64,000 nucleotides of DNA from Pusillibacter faecalis. Lineage in GTDB: Bacteria; Bacillota; Clostridia; Oscillospirales; Oscillospiraceae. The translations under genes and the position numbers were made by a program. The stretch lies in NCBI RefSeq assembly GCF_018408705.1, contig NZ_AP023420.1, positions 434,001-498,000 on the forward strand, in the 5' to 3' direction. Positions 17,507 through 25,453 of this stretch are shown piece by piece. The notes beneath the pieces were generated by a model. The model was not told where the DNA came from. It did no database searches and worked only from the letters and a program-made list of their open reading frames with translations. How positions within the stretch are numbered: the stretch's first letter is position 1; each line of letters opens with the position of its first letter.

Positions 17507-18100
17507 ACGGTCTCTCCTTGCTTTTTCTAAAAATTTTACAGAGTCAGCATAGCAAAGATCGGCCCGTCTGTCCAGTGCTCCCGAAAAAATACCGTGTCCG
17601 TCTGCTGTGCGTGTCATGAAACTCCCGTTTTACCAGTCTCTGCCAAAGCCGTTAAAAGAGGGCCGGAAAGCCGGCGGCCGCAAGTCCCAGCCGGGACTAT
17701 GTCTCTGTGCGATCCCTGCGATTCCGCTTGAGATACCGGTTTCAGTTGACGGTTCCAGCTGCGCAGGAACGCACAATATTCAAAACTTGCAAGGCGGCGG
17801 TCCAGCAATCCATATGGCCGCTTGAAAAATTTTCGGAACATGTGATCATCCACATTCCAGCGGTTAAAAACCAGAGACGGTATCAGCGGGTTTCCCTCTT
17901 TCCCATTTCCCCGCCGCCTCAAATGGCTCTTGACCTAATCCAATATATTACCGCGCCAATCGTTTGCAAAAACGGCGTGCCAAATCCATCGCGCTGATTC
18001 CCACAGGCGTTCCGCGAAAAGGGGGAAATGCTGCGCCCCCTTGCGCCGATTTTCCATCAGTGTTACAATAGATTGAAATCTGTACTTTGGAGGCATCCTC
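17507..18100. other. Intergenic region without a supported gene
   Basis: About 590 bases between divergent genes. The frames present are short, without ribosome sites or recognisable similarity. The right end carries the promoter of the protease gene; the promoter of the MBL gene should lie at the left end but I cannot place it. Confidence 0.6.
18041..18069 (+). promoter_or_regulatory. Sigma-A-like promoter for the protease gene
   Basis: TTGCGC (18041-18046), a 17-base spacer, then TACAAT (18064-18069). The start codon is about 32 bases further on, behind TGGAGG. Confidence 0.6.
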
Positions 18101-19399
18101 ATGAAAATCAAACTGCTCTCACTCCTCTGTGCTCTGCTCCTGCTGGTGGGAGCGCTCCCCGCCGCCTCCGCACTGGATGGCGAGGCGCTTCGCTCTGCCA
18201 ACACTTTAGCCGCCCTTAATCTGGTAGACAGCGCCGGAGCCGCCGTGGACTACAATCAAAACGCCCCTGCCTCCCGGGCCGACGCAGTGCTTTTGCTGGT
18301 GCGTCTTGCCGGAGCGGAGAAGGCGGCAAAAGCCGCAGGAGGCAGCACAGCATTTCGGGACGTGCCCACCTCCTATGCCCCCTATGTCGCCTATGCTGTC
18401 CGCCAGGGGTGGGTCTGTGGTGTAAGCGCTGTGGAATTTGCTCCCAGCCGCGCCATCACCGCAAATGCCTGGTGCGCCATGCTGTTGCGGATGCTGGGAT
18501 ATCGGGAGAGCGCGGGAGATTTCACCGTTCCGGATGCCGCCGCCTTCGCCCAGCACATCGGCCTGGTTTCCCGGCGTTATGACGGCGCACTGACCCGGGG
18601 CGATGTGTTTGAAATGATGCGGGAGGCTCTGACGTTCCCCTATCAAAACGGCAGCGGCACCGTCATCGAGCGTCTGGTGGAATCCGGGACCTGTACCTAT
18701 GCCACCGCCAGCGCGCTGGGGCTGCTGGACGCTGAACTGACCGTCCGGGAGGCGGCAGACCGCTGCACAGCAGCTGTTTTCTGTCTGGACCTTTTTGAAA
18801 AGCAGCAGCAGATTGACCGCAAAGAGCCCGCGGCCAATGCCAGCGGCTTTCTGATCTCCAGTGACGGTGTGGCTGTCACCAATTACCACTCCCTGGAAGA
18901 TGGCGTCTATGCACTGGCCACCTTCTCCACTGGTGAATCCTACCCGGTGGAGTCTGTCCTCTACTATGACACGGAAATTGATATCGCCGTTGTCCGCCTC
19001 GCGAAGACCTCTATTACCGGAAAGGAGGTCTCCGCCTTCTCCTATCTGGAACTGGCGGGTACAGAGGACGTCCGCCCCGGCGACACTGTCTATGCCATCG
19101 GGAATCCTCTGGGACTAGGGCTGGCTGTCAGTTCCGGTGTTGTCAGCTCCACCAACCGGGAGGTAGACCGTTACGCTCTCCCCTGCGTGATGAACACCGC
19201 CGACATCTCCCAAGGCAGCAGCGGCGGCGCCCTGTTGAATGTCTACGGTCAGGTAATCGCTGTCACCTCCGGCGCCTATACATACGGTAACAGCATGTAC
19301 TTGGCAGTGCCTGTGGACCCGGTGATGTCCGCTGATCTCACCTCCCATAGCTGGACGCTGAAGGAAGTCAAGCAGATGGAGGCCGCCAAGGGCGATTGA
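18101..19399 (+). CDS. Secreted trypsin-like serine protease with N-terminal SLH-like region
   Basis: 432 residues. A signal peptide (MKIKLLSLLCALLLLVGALPAASA) is followed by a ~190-residue region of S-layer-homology character (AFRDVPTSYAPYVAYAVRQGWVCGV, then ITANAWCAMLLRMLGY). From about residue 235 there is an S1C/HtrA-like protease domain: His in TNYHSLEDG, Asp in EIDIAVVRL, Ser in DISQGSSGGALLN. No PDZ domain is seen after it. The SLH-like part should bind cell wall polymers, placing the protease at the cell surface. Own promoter and terminator, so monocistronic. Confidence 0.87.
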   Translation: MKIKLLSLLCALLLLVGALPAASALDGEALRSANTLAALNLVDSAGAAVDYNQNAPASRADAVLLLVRLAGAEKAAKAAGGSTAFRDVPTSYAPYVAYAVRQGWVCGVSAVEFAPSRAITANAWCAMLLRMLGYRESAGDFTVPDAAAFAQHIGLVSRRYDGALTRGDVFEMMREALTFPYQNGSGTVIERLVESGTCTYATASALGLLDAELTVREAADRCTAAVFCLDLFEKQQQIDRKEPAANASGFLISSDGVAVTNYHSLEDGVYALATFSTGESYPVESVLYYDTEIDIAVVRLAKTSITGKEVSAFSYLELAGTEDVRPGDTVYAIGNPLGLGLAVSSGVVSSTNREVDRYALPCVMNTADISQGSSGGALLNVYGQVIAVTSGAYTYGNSMYLAVPVDPVMSADLTSHSWTLKEVKQMEAAKGD

Positions 19400-19427
19400 A
19401 GGAGTTTCAACCTGGACCAATAAACAC

Positions 19428-19460
19428 AAAAGAGGGCATCCGATGGGATGCCCTCTTTAT
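19428..19460. terminator. Bidirectional terminator between protease and HAD genes
   Basis: AAAGAGGGCATCC and its complement form a 13-bp perfect stem with loop GATG, with A and T runs at the ends. It lies between convergent genes. Confidence 0.88.
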
Positions 19461-19467
19461 CACTCCC

Positions 19468-20124
19468 TCAATGTGTGAGAATCCAGTGCTCCAGCTCCTC
19501 CGCCGTCCGCGCCACTGCCAGGGCGCCGGCGTCCTCCAGCTCTCCGGGGGCAGCGTAGCCGAAGAATTCCACGCCCACACAACCGATTCCACATTCCATG
19601 GCCCCCAACACGTCAAATTTCCGGTCTCCCACCATCAGAATCTCGTCTTTCTGCGCCTCTTCCAGATGCAAGCGGCGCATGGTCTCCCTGATGACGTCGG
19701 ATTTTTCCCAGTCGCTCTCCGGCGGGCTGCCGGCAATGACCGTCAGGGACGGCGCAAAGCCAAATTTCTCGCAGATTGGCACGCACAACTCCTCTGGCTT
19801 GGAGGAGGCCAATGCCAGCACATAGCCCCGCTTCTTCAATCGGCGGCATAGGTCTGCCATTCCCGGAGCGGCAGCATTTTCAAATTTCCCAACGGGCACA
19901 TATCGCTCCCGAAACAGACGGATTCCCTCCGCTGCCAGCTCTGGGGAAAAACCGCAGTAACGCATGAACGAATCCTGCAGCGGCGGCCCGATAAAGGCAA
20001 GCAGCGTCTCCTCCGGCGGTACCGGCTCTCCCAGTTTCTCAAAGGCATAGCGCAGGCAGTTCAAAATTCCTGCCTTGGAGTCTGTCAGCGTTCCATCCAG
20101 ATCAAAAAAAAGATACCGATACAC
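19468..20124 (-). CDS. HAD-family phosphatase (phosphoglycolate phosphatase-like)
   Basis: 218 residues from a GTG start behind AAAGGGGG; the frame extends further upstream but without a ribosome site and into the LysR promoter. HAD motifs: I is FFDLDGTLTDS, II ALASSK, III about ESDWEKSDVI, IV MVGDRKFDVLGA. The cap region after motif I is the helical C1 type, as in Gph and PpaX-like enzymes. It should remove phosphate from a small sugar- or glycolate-phosphate; the true substrate is not evident. Divergent from the LysR gene. Confidence 0.9.
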   Translation of the reverse strand: MYRYLFFDLDGTLTDSKAGILNCLRYAFEKLGEPVPPEETLLAFIGPPLQDSFMRYCGFSPELAAEGIRLFRERYVPVGKFENAAAPGMADLCRRLKKRGYVLALASSKPEELCVPICEKFGFAPSLTVIAGSPPESDWEKSDVIRETMRRLHLEEAQKDEILMVGDRKFDVLGAMECGIGCVGVEFFGYAAPGELEDAGALAVARTAEELEHWILTH

Positions 20125-20292
20125 GCTTGCGCCCCCTTTCTTTTTGTTAAATTTTATCATGATTCCATATTCCCCGCAAGAGGCAATCTCTTCGGAGGCA
20201 GAACTTGTTATCACTTTTTCTAATAGCCAGTTGACATCATCTCCTGTGACTTTTATACTATGGACAAATCTATCTGTGAAAGGAGCAGACTC

Positions 20293-21297
20293 ATGACCTT
20301 TCATCAGCTGACATATGTGGTGGAGATTTCTAAATGCGGGTCGATCAACAAGGCAGCCCATAAGCTGCATTTGTCCCAGTCCGGCATCTCCTCTGCGGTT
20401 CGGGAGCTGGAGGAGGAGCTTGGCATCCAGTTTTTTCGCCGCAGCAACCGGGGCGTGGAATTTACACCGGAGGGCAAGGAATTCCTCAGCTACGCAGTGT
20501 CCCTGCTGGAACAGAAGCAGCGGATCGAAGGGCTGTATGGGCAGAATCGGAATGCGGCTGCGCCAGAGCGGTTTTCCGTCTCCACCCAGCGCTATCCCTT
20601 TACGGAAGACGCCTTCCTGCGGATGCTGCAGGCCACACAGGAGAGCCGCTTTCGCTTTTCCCTCAAGGAGACGGGGATGGATGCCGTCATTGACGACGTA
20701 TATGACCATCGCTCAGACATCGGCGTCATTTTCCTGACGGAGCTGACGGAAAAAATGATCCGCCGCCTGCTGGATGCCCGGGAGCTTGTTTTTCACGAGA
20801 TTGCCTCCGTTGACCCCTGCATCTATGTCCGCAAGGACCATCCCCTGGCGGGCCGCGAGAGCGTGTCTGAAGAGGATGTGGAGGGTTATCCCTATGTCTC
20901 CTTCGAACACGCCCAGGGCGTGGCCGCGGATTTCTCTGAGGAGTACCCGGAGATGTCCTTGAGACGGCCGGATCGGTGGATTCATGTGAACAACCGTGCC
21001 ACTATGATGAATGTGCTGGCCGGAACCGACGCTTACACGACCGGCAGTGGATTGCTGGTTGAAAATTTCATCAGCCAGGCGGTGGTTACAGTTCCCCTAG
21101 TGGGCAAAAGCCCAGTCCACATTGGCTGGATTGTTCCCCGAGGCGCCCGTCTCTCCCATCGGGCTGAGCAGTTCATCCGGCTGTTGGAAGACTCTGTCGC
21201 GGACTCCATTCAGTTCACGGCCCGTCTGCACCGATCCATGACAAAGCCACAATCCCGATACACGGACTTGAATCCCACAAAAAGGAGTTCCCCATGA
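20293..21297 (+). CDS. LysR-family transcriptional regulator
   Basis: 334 residues; ATG at 20293 follows AAAGGAG. The N-terminal helix-turn-helix is MTFHQLTYVVEISKCGSINKAAHKLHLSQSGISSAVRELEEELG, then an effector domain of the PBP fold (residues ~95-300). It overlaps the mscS gene by ATGA, so both are co-transcribed, and the regulator may respond to osmotic or membrane state or act on unrelated targets. Confidence 0.92.
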   Translation: MTFHQLTYVVEISKCGSINKAAHKLHLSQSGISSAVRELEEELGIQFFRRSNRGVEFTPEGKEFLSYAVSLLEQKQRIEGLYGQNRNAAAPERFSVSTQRYPFTEDAFLRMLQATQESRFRFSLKETGMDAVIDDVYDHRSDIGVIFLTELTEKMIRRLLDARELVFHEIASVDPCIYVRKDHPLAGRESVSEEDVEGYPYVSFEHAQGVAADFSEEYPEMSLRRPDRWIHVNNRATMMNVLAGTDAYTTGSGLLVENFISQAVVTVPLVGKSPVHIGWIVPRGARLSHRAEQFIRLLEDSVADSIQFTARLHRSMTKPQSRYTDLNPTKRSSP

Positions 21298-22106
21298 ACA
21301 CACAGCTTGCTGAGCTTGCCAAAAATTTTGATGTCTCCCTGCGCGGCGCCTTGTCTGCCCTGGCCACGCTGCTGATTTGCCTGCTGGCGGTCCGAATTGT
21401 GACCAAGGCAGCCCGCCGCCTGCTGTCCCGTTCTAAGCTGGACATACGGATGCAGAAATACCTGCTCTCCGCCATCAAGGCGGTCCTGTATCTGATTACC
21501 GCGATCATCGTAATTGGGAGCCTGGGGATCGACATGACCTCTCTTGTGGCATTGTTGTCTGTAGCCTCCCTGGGAATTACCCTGGCGGCGGAGGATATTC
21601 TGGCCAACATCGCCGGCGGGCTGGTGATTCTCTCCTCCCGTCCCTTTACCATTGGGGACTATATTGAGGTCTCTGGCGTCTCCGGCACTGTGGAGGAAAT
21701 CAGCCTAAACCATACCAAGCTGACAACCCCGGACGGGCTGCTGGTGATGCTGCCCAACAAGACCTTAGCAGATTCCCAAATGACCAACTATACCGCTTTG
21801 GGGCAGCGGCGGATCACACAGGTGGTCAGCGCCTCCTATCAGGACGCCGCGGACACCGTCAAGGCTGCCTGCCAATCCGCAATCGGCAAAACCCCCGGAG
21901 TACTGCCGGACCCAGCTCCCGCTGTCTATGTCACCAAGTATGGGGAGAGCGCCATCGAATACACGATTTATTGCTGGGCCTCCACCGCAGATTATTGGGC
22001 CGCGAAATTTTCTCTTTCAGAAAATCTCCGCCCTGCTTTTGAGGAATTTGGCGTAACCATGACCTATAACCACCTAAATGTTCACCTTGTGGATTCCGGC
22101 AGCTGA
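21294..22106 (+). CDS. Small-conductance mechanosensitive channel (MscS family)
   Basis: 270 residues, close to E. coli MscS. Three membrane helices in the first ~100 residues; the pore helix reads SLVALLSVASLGITLAAEDILANIAGGLVIL, then the beta domain RPFTIGDYIEVSGVSGTVEEISL with the NHTKL-x-TPDG segment and the C-terminal alpha/beta cage. It opens under membrane tension to release solutes during hypo-osmotic shock. Translationally coupled to the LysR gene. Confidence 0.95.
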   Translation: MNTQLAELAKNFDVSLRGALSALATLLICLLAVRIVTKAARRLLSRSKLDIRMQKYLLSAIKAVLYLITAIIVIGSLGIDMTSLVALLSVASLGITLAAEDILANIAGGLVILSSRPFTIGDYIEVSGVSGTVEEISLNHTKLTTPDGLLVMLPNKTLADSQMTNYTALGQRRITQVVSASYQDAADTVKAACQSAIGKTPGVLPDPAPAVYVTKYGESAIEYTIYCWASTADYWAAKFSLSENLRPAFEEFGVTMTYNHLNVHLVDSGS

Positions 22107-22132
22107 GCAGTCGGAATCCTCTGCAAAGCGGC

Positions 22133-22161
22133 ACGGATGGCCAGCCAGGCCATCCGTTTTT
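22133..22161 (+). terminator. Intrinsic terminator after mscS
   Basis: ACGGATGGCC, loop AGCCA, and the exact complement, followed by five T. Confidence 0.9.
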
Positions 22162-22358
22162 GTCCATGCCCGTATTCTCTTCCAAACAGTCTCCGCTTCC
22201 TGTATCTGATTTACCAGCTGCCGCTTTCCCCCGCCTGTCTCTCACCTTTCCCAGCTCTGCGGAATATCCATACTTTAGGGTAGCATTTCCTCCCTGGCGG
22301 CAGATCAAAAAATCGATTTACCATTCCTTCGAACTTTTGACATAATTCGACAAAATTC

Positions 22359-22387
22359 TTGTTTTTGTACTTTTTTTTTGGTATGCT
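22359..22387 (+). promoter_or_regulatory. Candidate sigma-A promoter of the orphan kinase-like gene
   Basis: TTGTTT (22359-22364), 17-base spacer containing a run of nine T, TATGCT (22382-22387). The leader to the start codon is about 120 bases and holds small hairpins such as AGGAA-GGTGT-TTCCT, but I recognise no riboswitch. Confidence 0.5.
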
Positions 22388-22514
22388 GATGGTGCTACAG
22401 GAAGGTGTTTCCTGGGGTAGCCTGTCATTGGGCGGTACATGCTACATGTGGCATCCAGTCTGCGCAAAGTAATTTCTAATCTTGGGTTCGACGGCTACTG
22501 GAAAGGAGTTTTTC

Positions 22515-23318
22515 ATGGGGGAGAAAGATCTGGCAGCCCTGCTGCCGAACATTGCTGCACAGGCTCGCGGAGTCCTGGGCAGTCTCCGCCTGGCTTCCAT
22601 CCAGTTAGCTCCGGCAGAGGCCCGTGAAAAGGACCCCGCACTGGACCGGAAGGCTGCCTTGCTGGATCAGAGCTACTACCGGCTGCTGAGGCTGGTCAAC
22701 AACCTCTCTCTGGCTGCCTGCATGACAGAGGAGCGTCCTCTGCGGCTGAGGGATCAGGATCTGGTCAGTTTGGTAGGGGAGTACTGCGAGCGGGCCGCAG
22801 GGCTGGCAGAAATGGCAGGCGTGAACCTGCGCTTTGTCTGCGTACTGGAGCGGCATATCTGTGCGGTGGACAGTGACGCCCTCGAACAGATCCTCAGTCA
22901 GCTCTTGTCCAATTCCTTAAAATTTACCCCCGCAGGCGGCACCATCACAGTCGAATTACGCCTTATGAAAAAGCGGGTTCTTTTGTCCGTAGAGGATACC
23001 GGCTGCGGCATTGCCGAGGAGCAGCTTACCAAGCTCTTCGACCGCTTCTTGCACAACAACCCCCCCGAACTCCCCTCTCACGGCCTGGGGCTGGGGTTGG
23101 CTCTATGTCAGCGGCTGGCGGAACTCCACGGCGGCATGGTGATGGCTGTTTCCCATCCGGGCCGTGGAAGTCGCTTTACACTTTCTTTACCGGACCGGCA
23201 AATCGGAAGCGGTGTCTCTGACATTGGTTTTGACTATAGCGGAGGCTTTAACCGAACGCTTTTAGGGCTGGCGGACGCCCTGCCTTCAGATGCTTTTTTG
23301 ATACGCAACCAGGGCTGA
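22515..23318 (+). CDS. Orphan histidine-kinase-like ATPase without a visible phospho-acceptor histidine
   Basis: 267 residues; ATG at 22515 follows AAAGGAG. The C-terminal half is a GHKL ATPase domain: N box QLLSNSLKFTPAGG, G1 VEDTGCGIAEEQLTKLFDRF, G2 SHGLGLGLAL. The N-terminal ~100 residues are helical and take the place of a dimerisation domain, but the segment expected to hold the H-box reads RGVLGSLRLASIQLAP and has no histidine. There is no membrane helix, sensor domain or neighbouring response regulator. It may be a pseudo-kinase, or an ATPase that regulates another protein by binding. Flanked by its own promoter and terminator. Confidence 0.8.
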   Translation: MGEKDLAALLPNIAAQARGVLGSLRLASIQLAPAEAREKDPALDRKAALLDQSYYRLLRLVNNLSLAACMTEERPLRLRDQDLVSLVGEYCERAAGLAEMAGVNLRFVCVLERHICAVDSDALEQILSQLLSNSLKFTPAGGTITVELRLMKKRVLLSVEDTGCGIAEEQLTKLFDRFLHNNPPELPSHGLGLGLALCQRLAELHGGMVMAVSHPGRGSRFTLSLPDRQIGSGVSDIGFDYSGGFNRTLLGLADALPSDAFLIRNQG

Positions 23319-23330
23319 GATGAGGTCATA

Positions 23331-23367
23331 TTTGGCCGTGAGAGTGCTCACGGCCAAAATTTTGTTT
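23331..23367 (+). terminator. Intrinsic terminator
   Basis: TTTGGCCGTGAG, loop AGTG, CTCACGGCCAAA, then ATTTTGTTTT. Placed right after the orphan kinase-like gene. Confidence 0.9.
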
Positions 23368-23427
23368 TCCTTTTTTGGCAAAATCGGGTAAGATGAAAGC
23401 ATAGATGCTTTTCAAGGAGGCGATATC

Positions 23428-24504
23428 TTGTCGCATGTGTTTGTCGCGATGAGCGGCGGTGTGGACAGCTCCGTGGCCGCTCTGCTTTTGCAGCAGGCAG
23501 GCCACAAAATCTCTGGAGTGAACCTTCGGATGTTCCATAATGAAGACTTAGGGCAGTCCCCCGGCAAAACCTGCTGCTCCCTGGCAGATGCGGAGGATGC
23601 AGGGTTGGTTGCCCGCCGTCTTGGCGCTCCCTTTTACGTATTTGATGTTTCCCAGGTGTTTCGGAGCACAGTCATTCGTGATTTTATTGAAGAATATCAA
23701 AATGGCCGTACTCCCAATCCCTGCGCGGTCTGCAACCAGACCGTAAAATTCGGTGCGCTGCTGGACCGGGTCCGGGTCTTGGGAGCAGATTACTTGGCCA
23801 CCGGCCACTATGCCCGGGTGGAACAGGACGCAGCCACTGGCCGGTACCTGCTCAAGCGCGGCCTGGATCGCAGCAAGGATCAGAGCTATTTTCTCTACAT
23901 GCTGACCCAGGAGCAGCTGGCTCATACGCTTTTCCCTCTGGGTAGTCTTGAGAAAACCCAGGTTCGCCAGTTGGCCGAGGCCCACGGCCTGGTCAATGCC
24001 CACAAGCATGATAGTCAGGATATCTGCTTTGTCCCCGACGGAGATTATGCCGCCTTCATTGAGCGGACAGTCGGAACTCCCTCCCTCCCTGGCAATTTTG
24101 TGGATCAGAAGGGACAGGTGCTGGGGCATCACAGAGGCATCATCCGATATACCCATGGGCAGCACAAGGGGTTGGGATTATCTACGTCGGAGCCCCTCTA
24201 TGTCCTGGAAAAGGATGCTGTCAGCAATACCATTCGGCTGGGCCCCGACAGTGATCTTTGGAGTCAAACGCTGACAGCAGAGCAGTTCAACTGGGTCTCG
24301 ATCCCGGAACCCACGGAGCCGATTGCAGTCACCGTCAAAACCCGATATAGTCAACGGGAAGCGGCAGCCATAGCGCGCTCGTTGCCGGGCGGCCGCTGTC
24401 AAGTCACCTTTGAGGAGCCCCAGCGTGCCATCACACCCGGTCAGGCAGTGGTTCTATACCAGGAGGAAATCGTGGTGGGCGGCGGTACCATCTGTGGTTC
24501 GTAG
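23428..24504 (+). CDS. mnmA: tRNA 2-thiouridine(34) synthase MnmA
   Basis: 358 residues with a TTG start behind AAGGAGG. The ATP-pyrophosphatase loop is MSGGVDSSVAALLL at the very N-terminus. The catalytic cysteines lie in GRTPNPCAVCN and SQDICFVPDGDY; the SKDQSYFLYML segment is characteristic. A C-terminal beta-barrel ends in GQAVVLYQEEIVVGGG. MnmA thiolates U34 of tRNA-Lys, -Glu and -Gln using sulfur from a cysteine desulfurase, which is not in this window. Two tRNA genes follow on the same strand, separated by ~340 bases. Confidence 0.96.
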   Translation: MSHVFVAMSGGVDSSVAALLLQQAGHKISGVNLRMFHNEDLGQSPGKTCCSLADAEDAGLVARRLGAPFYVFDVSQVFRSTVIRDFIEEYQNGRTPNPCAVCNQTVKFGALLDRVRVLGADYLATGHYARVEQDAATGRYLLKRGLDRSKDQSYFLYMLTQEQLAHTLFPLGSLEKTQVRQLAEAHGLVNAHKHDSQDICFVPDGDYAAFIERTVGTPSLPGNFVDQKGQVLGHHRGIIRYTHGQHKGLGLSTSEPLYVLEKDAVSNTIRLGPDSDLWSQTLTAEQFNWVSIPEPTEPIAVTVKTRYSQREAAAIARSLPGGRCQVTFEEPQRAITPGQAVVLYQEEIVVGGGTICGS

Positions 24505-24563
24505 AGAACAATCAAATGCCCCGCAGGAACTGCGGCAGCGGCCGACAGTCCGGCGAGGCGGAA

Positions 24564-24586
24564 ATTCCCATTTCATTCATGGGAAT
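24564..24586 (-). terminator. Hairpin behind the small peptide ORF
   Basis: ATTCCCAT and ATGGGAAT pair perfectly around a 7-base loop. It starts 16 bases after the stop of the small minus-strand ORF. No T run follows, so terminator function is uncertain; a second small hairpin (CCGCAG-GAA-CTGCGG at 24521) follows mnmA. Confidence 0.4.
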
Positions 24587-24601
24587 CGCAATGCAAACGC
24601 A

Positions 24602-24685
24602 TTATCGGTCGCTGGTAAGCCAGCAGTCCTGGTAAATGAGGTCATCCACATCTCCAGGTGGAAACATCTGAATAGAACTTGTCAT
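24602..24685 (-). CDS. Possible 27-residue peptide gene
   Basis: A short frame with an excellent ribosome site (AAAGGAGG seven bases before ATG). The product begins MTSSIQMFPPG, continues VDDLIYQD and ends CWLTSDR. It is acidic, has a single cysteine and one tryptophan near the C-terminus, and no hydrophobic segment. It lies alone in the gap between mnmA and the tRNA genes, on the opposite strand, with a hairpin behind it. No maturation or export gene is nearby. It could be a leader or regulatory peptide, a precursor peptide, or chance. Confidence 0.4.
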   Translation of the reverse strand: MTSSIQMFPPGDVDDLIYQDCWLTSDR

Positions 24686-24800
24686 GTCAAAACCTCCTTT
24701 GCATTTCTCTCAGTATATGCGCTCAGACCGGAAATGTTGCCTAATTTTATGCAACGTCGAGGGCTGTCGAAGATTTTTTGTATTTTTTTATGAACAGGTC

Positions 24801-24830
24801 TTGACATATCTGCCAAAGCTGTGGTATTCT
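24801..24830 (+). promoter_or_regulatory. Sigma-A promoter of the tRNA pair
   Basis: Perfect -35 TTGACA (24801-24806), 18-base spacer, -10 TATTCT (24825-24830), 17 bases before the mature tRNA-Leu end. Confidence 0.85.
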
Positions 24831-24847
24831 AAGCAATGCCGACAGCT

Positions 24848-24934
24848 GCCGGTGTGGTGGAATTGGTAGACACAGGGGACTTAAAATCCCCCGGTAGCGA
24901 TACTGTACCGGTTCGAGTCCGGTCACCGGCACCA
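24848..24934 (+). tRNA. tRNA-Leu (UAA)
   Basis: 87 bases including encoded CCA. Acceptor stem GCCGGTG/CACCGGC, long variable arm as in Leu tRNAs, anticodon loop CTTAAAA giving UAA, T arm with GTTCGAGTCC. Reads UUA and UUG codons. First of a two-tRNA transcript. Confidence 0.96.
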
Positions 24935-24947
24935 CAGAATCAAATAT

Positions 24948-25023
<76 letters not shown>

Positions 25024-25067
25024 AAGAACCACTGGTTTCATATGAGATCAGTGGTTCTTCTTTTTTT
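25024..25067 (+). terminator. Intrinsic terminator of the tRNA transcript
   Basis: AAGAACCACTG and its exact complement with a 14-base loop, then CTTTTTTT, starting directly after the CCA end of the initiator tRNA. Confidence 0.93.
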
Positions 25068-25298
25068 GCGATTTTTTTGAGCAGTTTGTCTTGGATGTTT
25101 CCGGATGGTCTAAACTAAACCCATGCGGGCCTCCGAGGTGATCAGGACTGGAAACTGCTTGGAGAACCGTTTTCCCGTCGTTTTGGCGCCCCCCGTTAAG
25201 TCAATATGTCCCTCCGGGCGCATGCATCTTAGGGCAAAGCCAGCGCTGCAAGGTCTTGGCACATTATTCAAGTTCCAGAATTTCTGCGGATTTTTGGC

Positions 25299-25326
25299 AA
25301 AAGGGTCGGCGTTTATACGCCGGCCC
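25299..25326 (-). terminator. Intrinsic terminator of the glycine/serine operon
   Basis: Read on the minus strand: GGGCCGGCG, loop TATAAA, CGCCGACCC (one mismatch), then TTTT. It follows the serine dehydratase stub by about 20 bases. Confidence 0.7.
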
Positions 25327-25344
25327 TCCTGCTTTATCCATCAC

Positions 25345-25443
25345 TCAGCTAAAATGCTCCTTAGCATCCGCCCGCTCCGGACCGATGGTGTGGGAGCTGG
25401 AAGGCCCCTTGCCGATTTTGTAAAGCTCTCGAATGGATTTCAT
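25345..25443 (-). pseudogene. N-terminal stub of L-serine dehydratase beta subunit
   Basis: A 32-residue frame whose first 23 residues (MKSIRELYKIGKGPSSSHT plus IGPE) match the highly conserved start of SdaAB-type iron-sulfur L-serine ammonia-lyases, including the GPSSSHT motif. It then departs from the family and stops after AKEHFS. No further serine dehydratase sequence follows before the terminator. It sits directly downstream of serC, so it is a decayed or truncated last gene of the glycine/serine operon. A functional short peptide is unlikely but not excluded. Confidence 0.7.
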
Positions 25444-25453
25444 GCCACCGCTC

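Noticed and set aside
17614..17997. Frames of ~100 residues in the gap before the protease gene
   Set aside because: Both strands have overlapping short frames, none with a ribosome site or recognisable domain.
19468..20709. Long N-terminal extension of the HAD gene
   Set aside because: The extra ~195 residues run antisense into the LysR gene and its promoter; the GTG behind AAAGGGGG with the motif I nearby is the natural start.
22390..22514. Possible riboswitch in the long leader of the orphan kinase-like gene
   Set aside because: Small hairpins exist but no known riboswitch core could be recognised; left as an unassigned leader.
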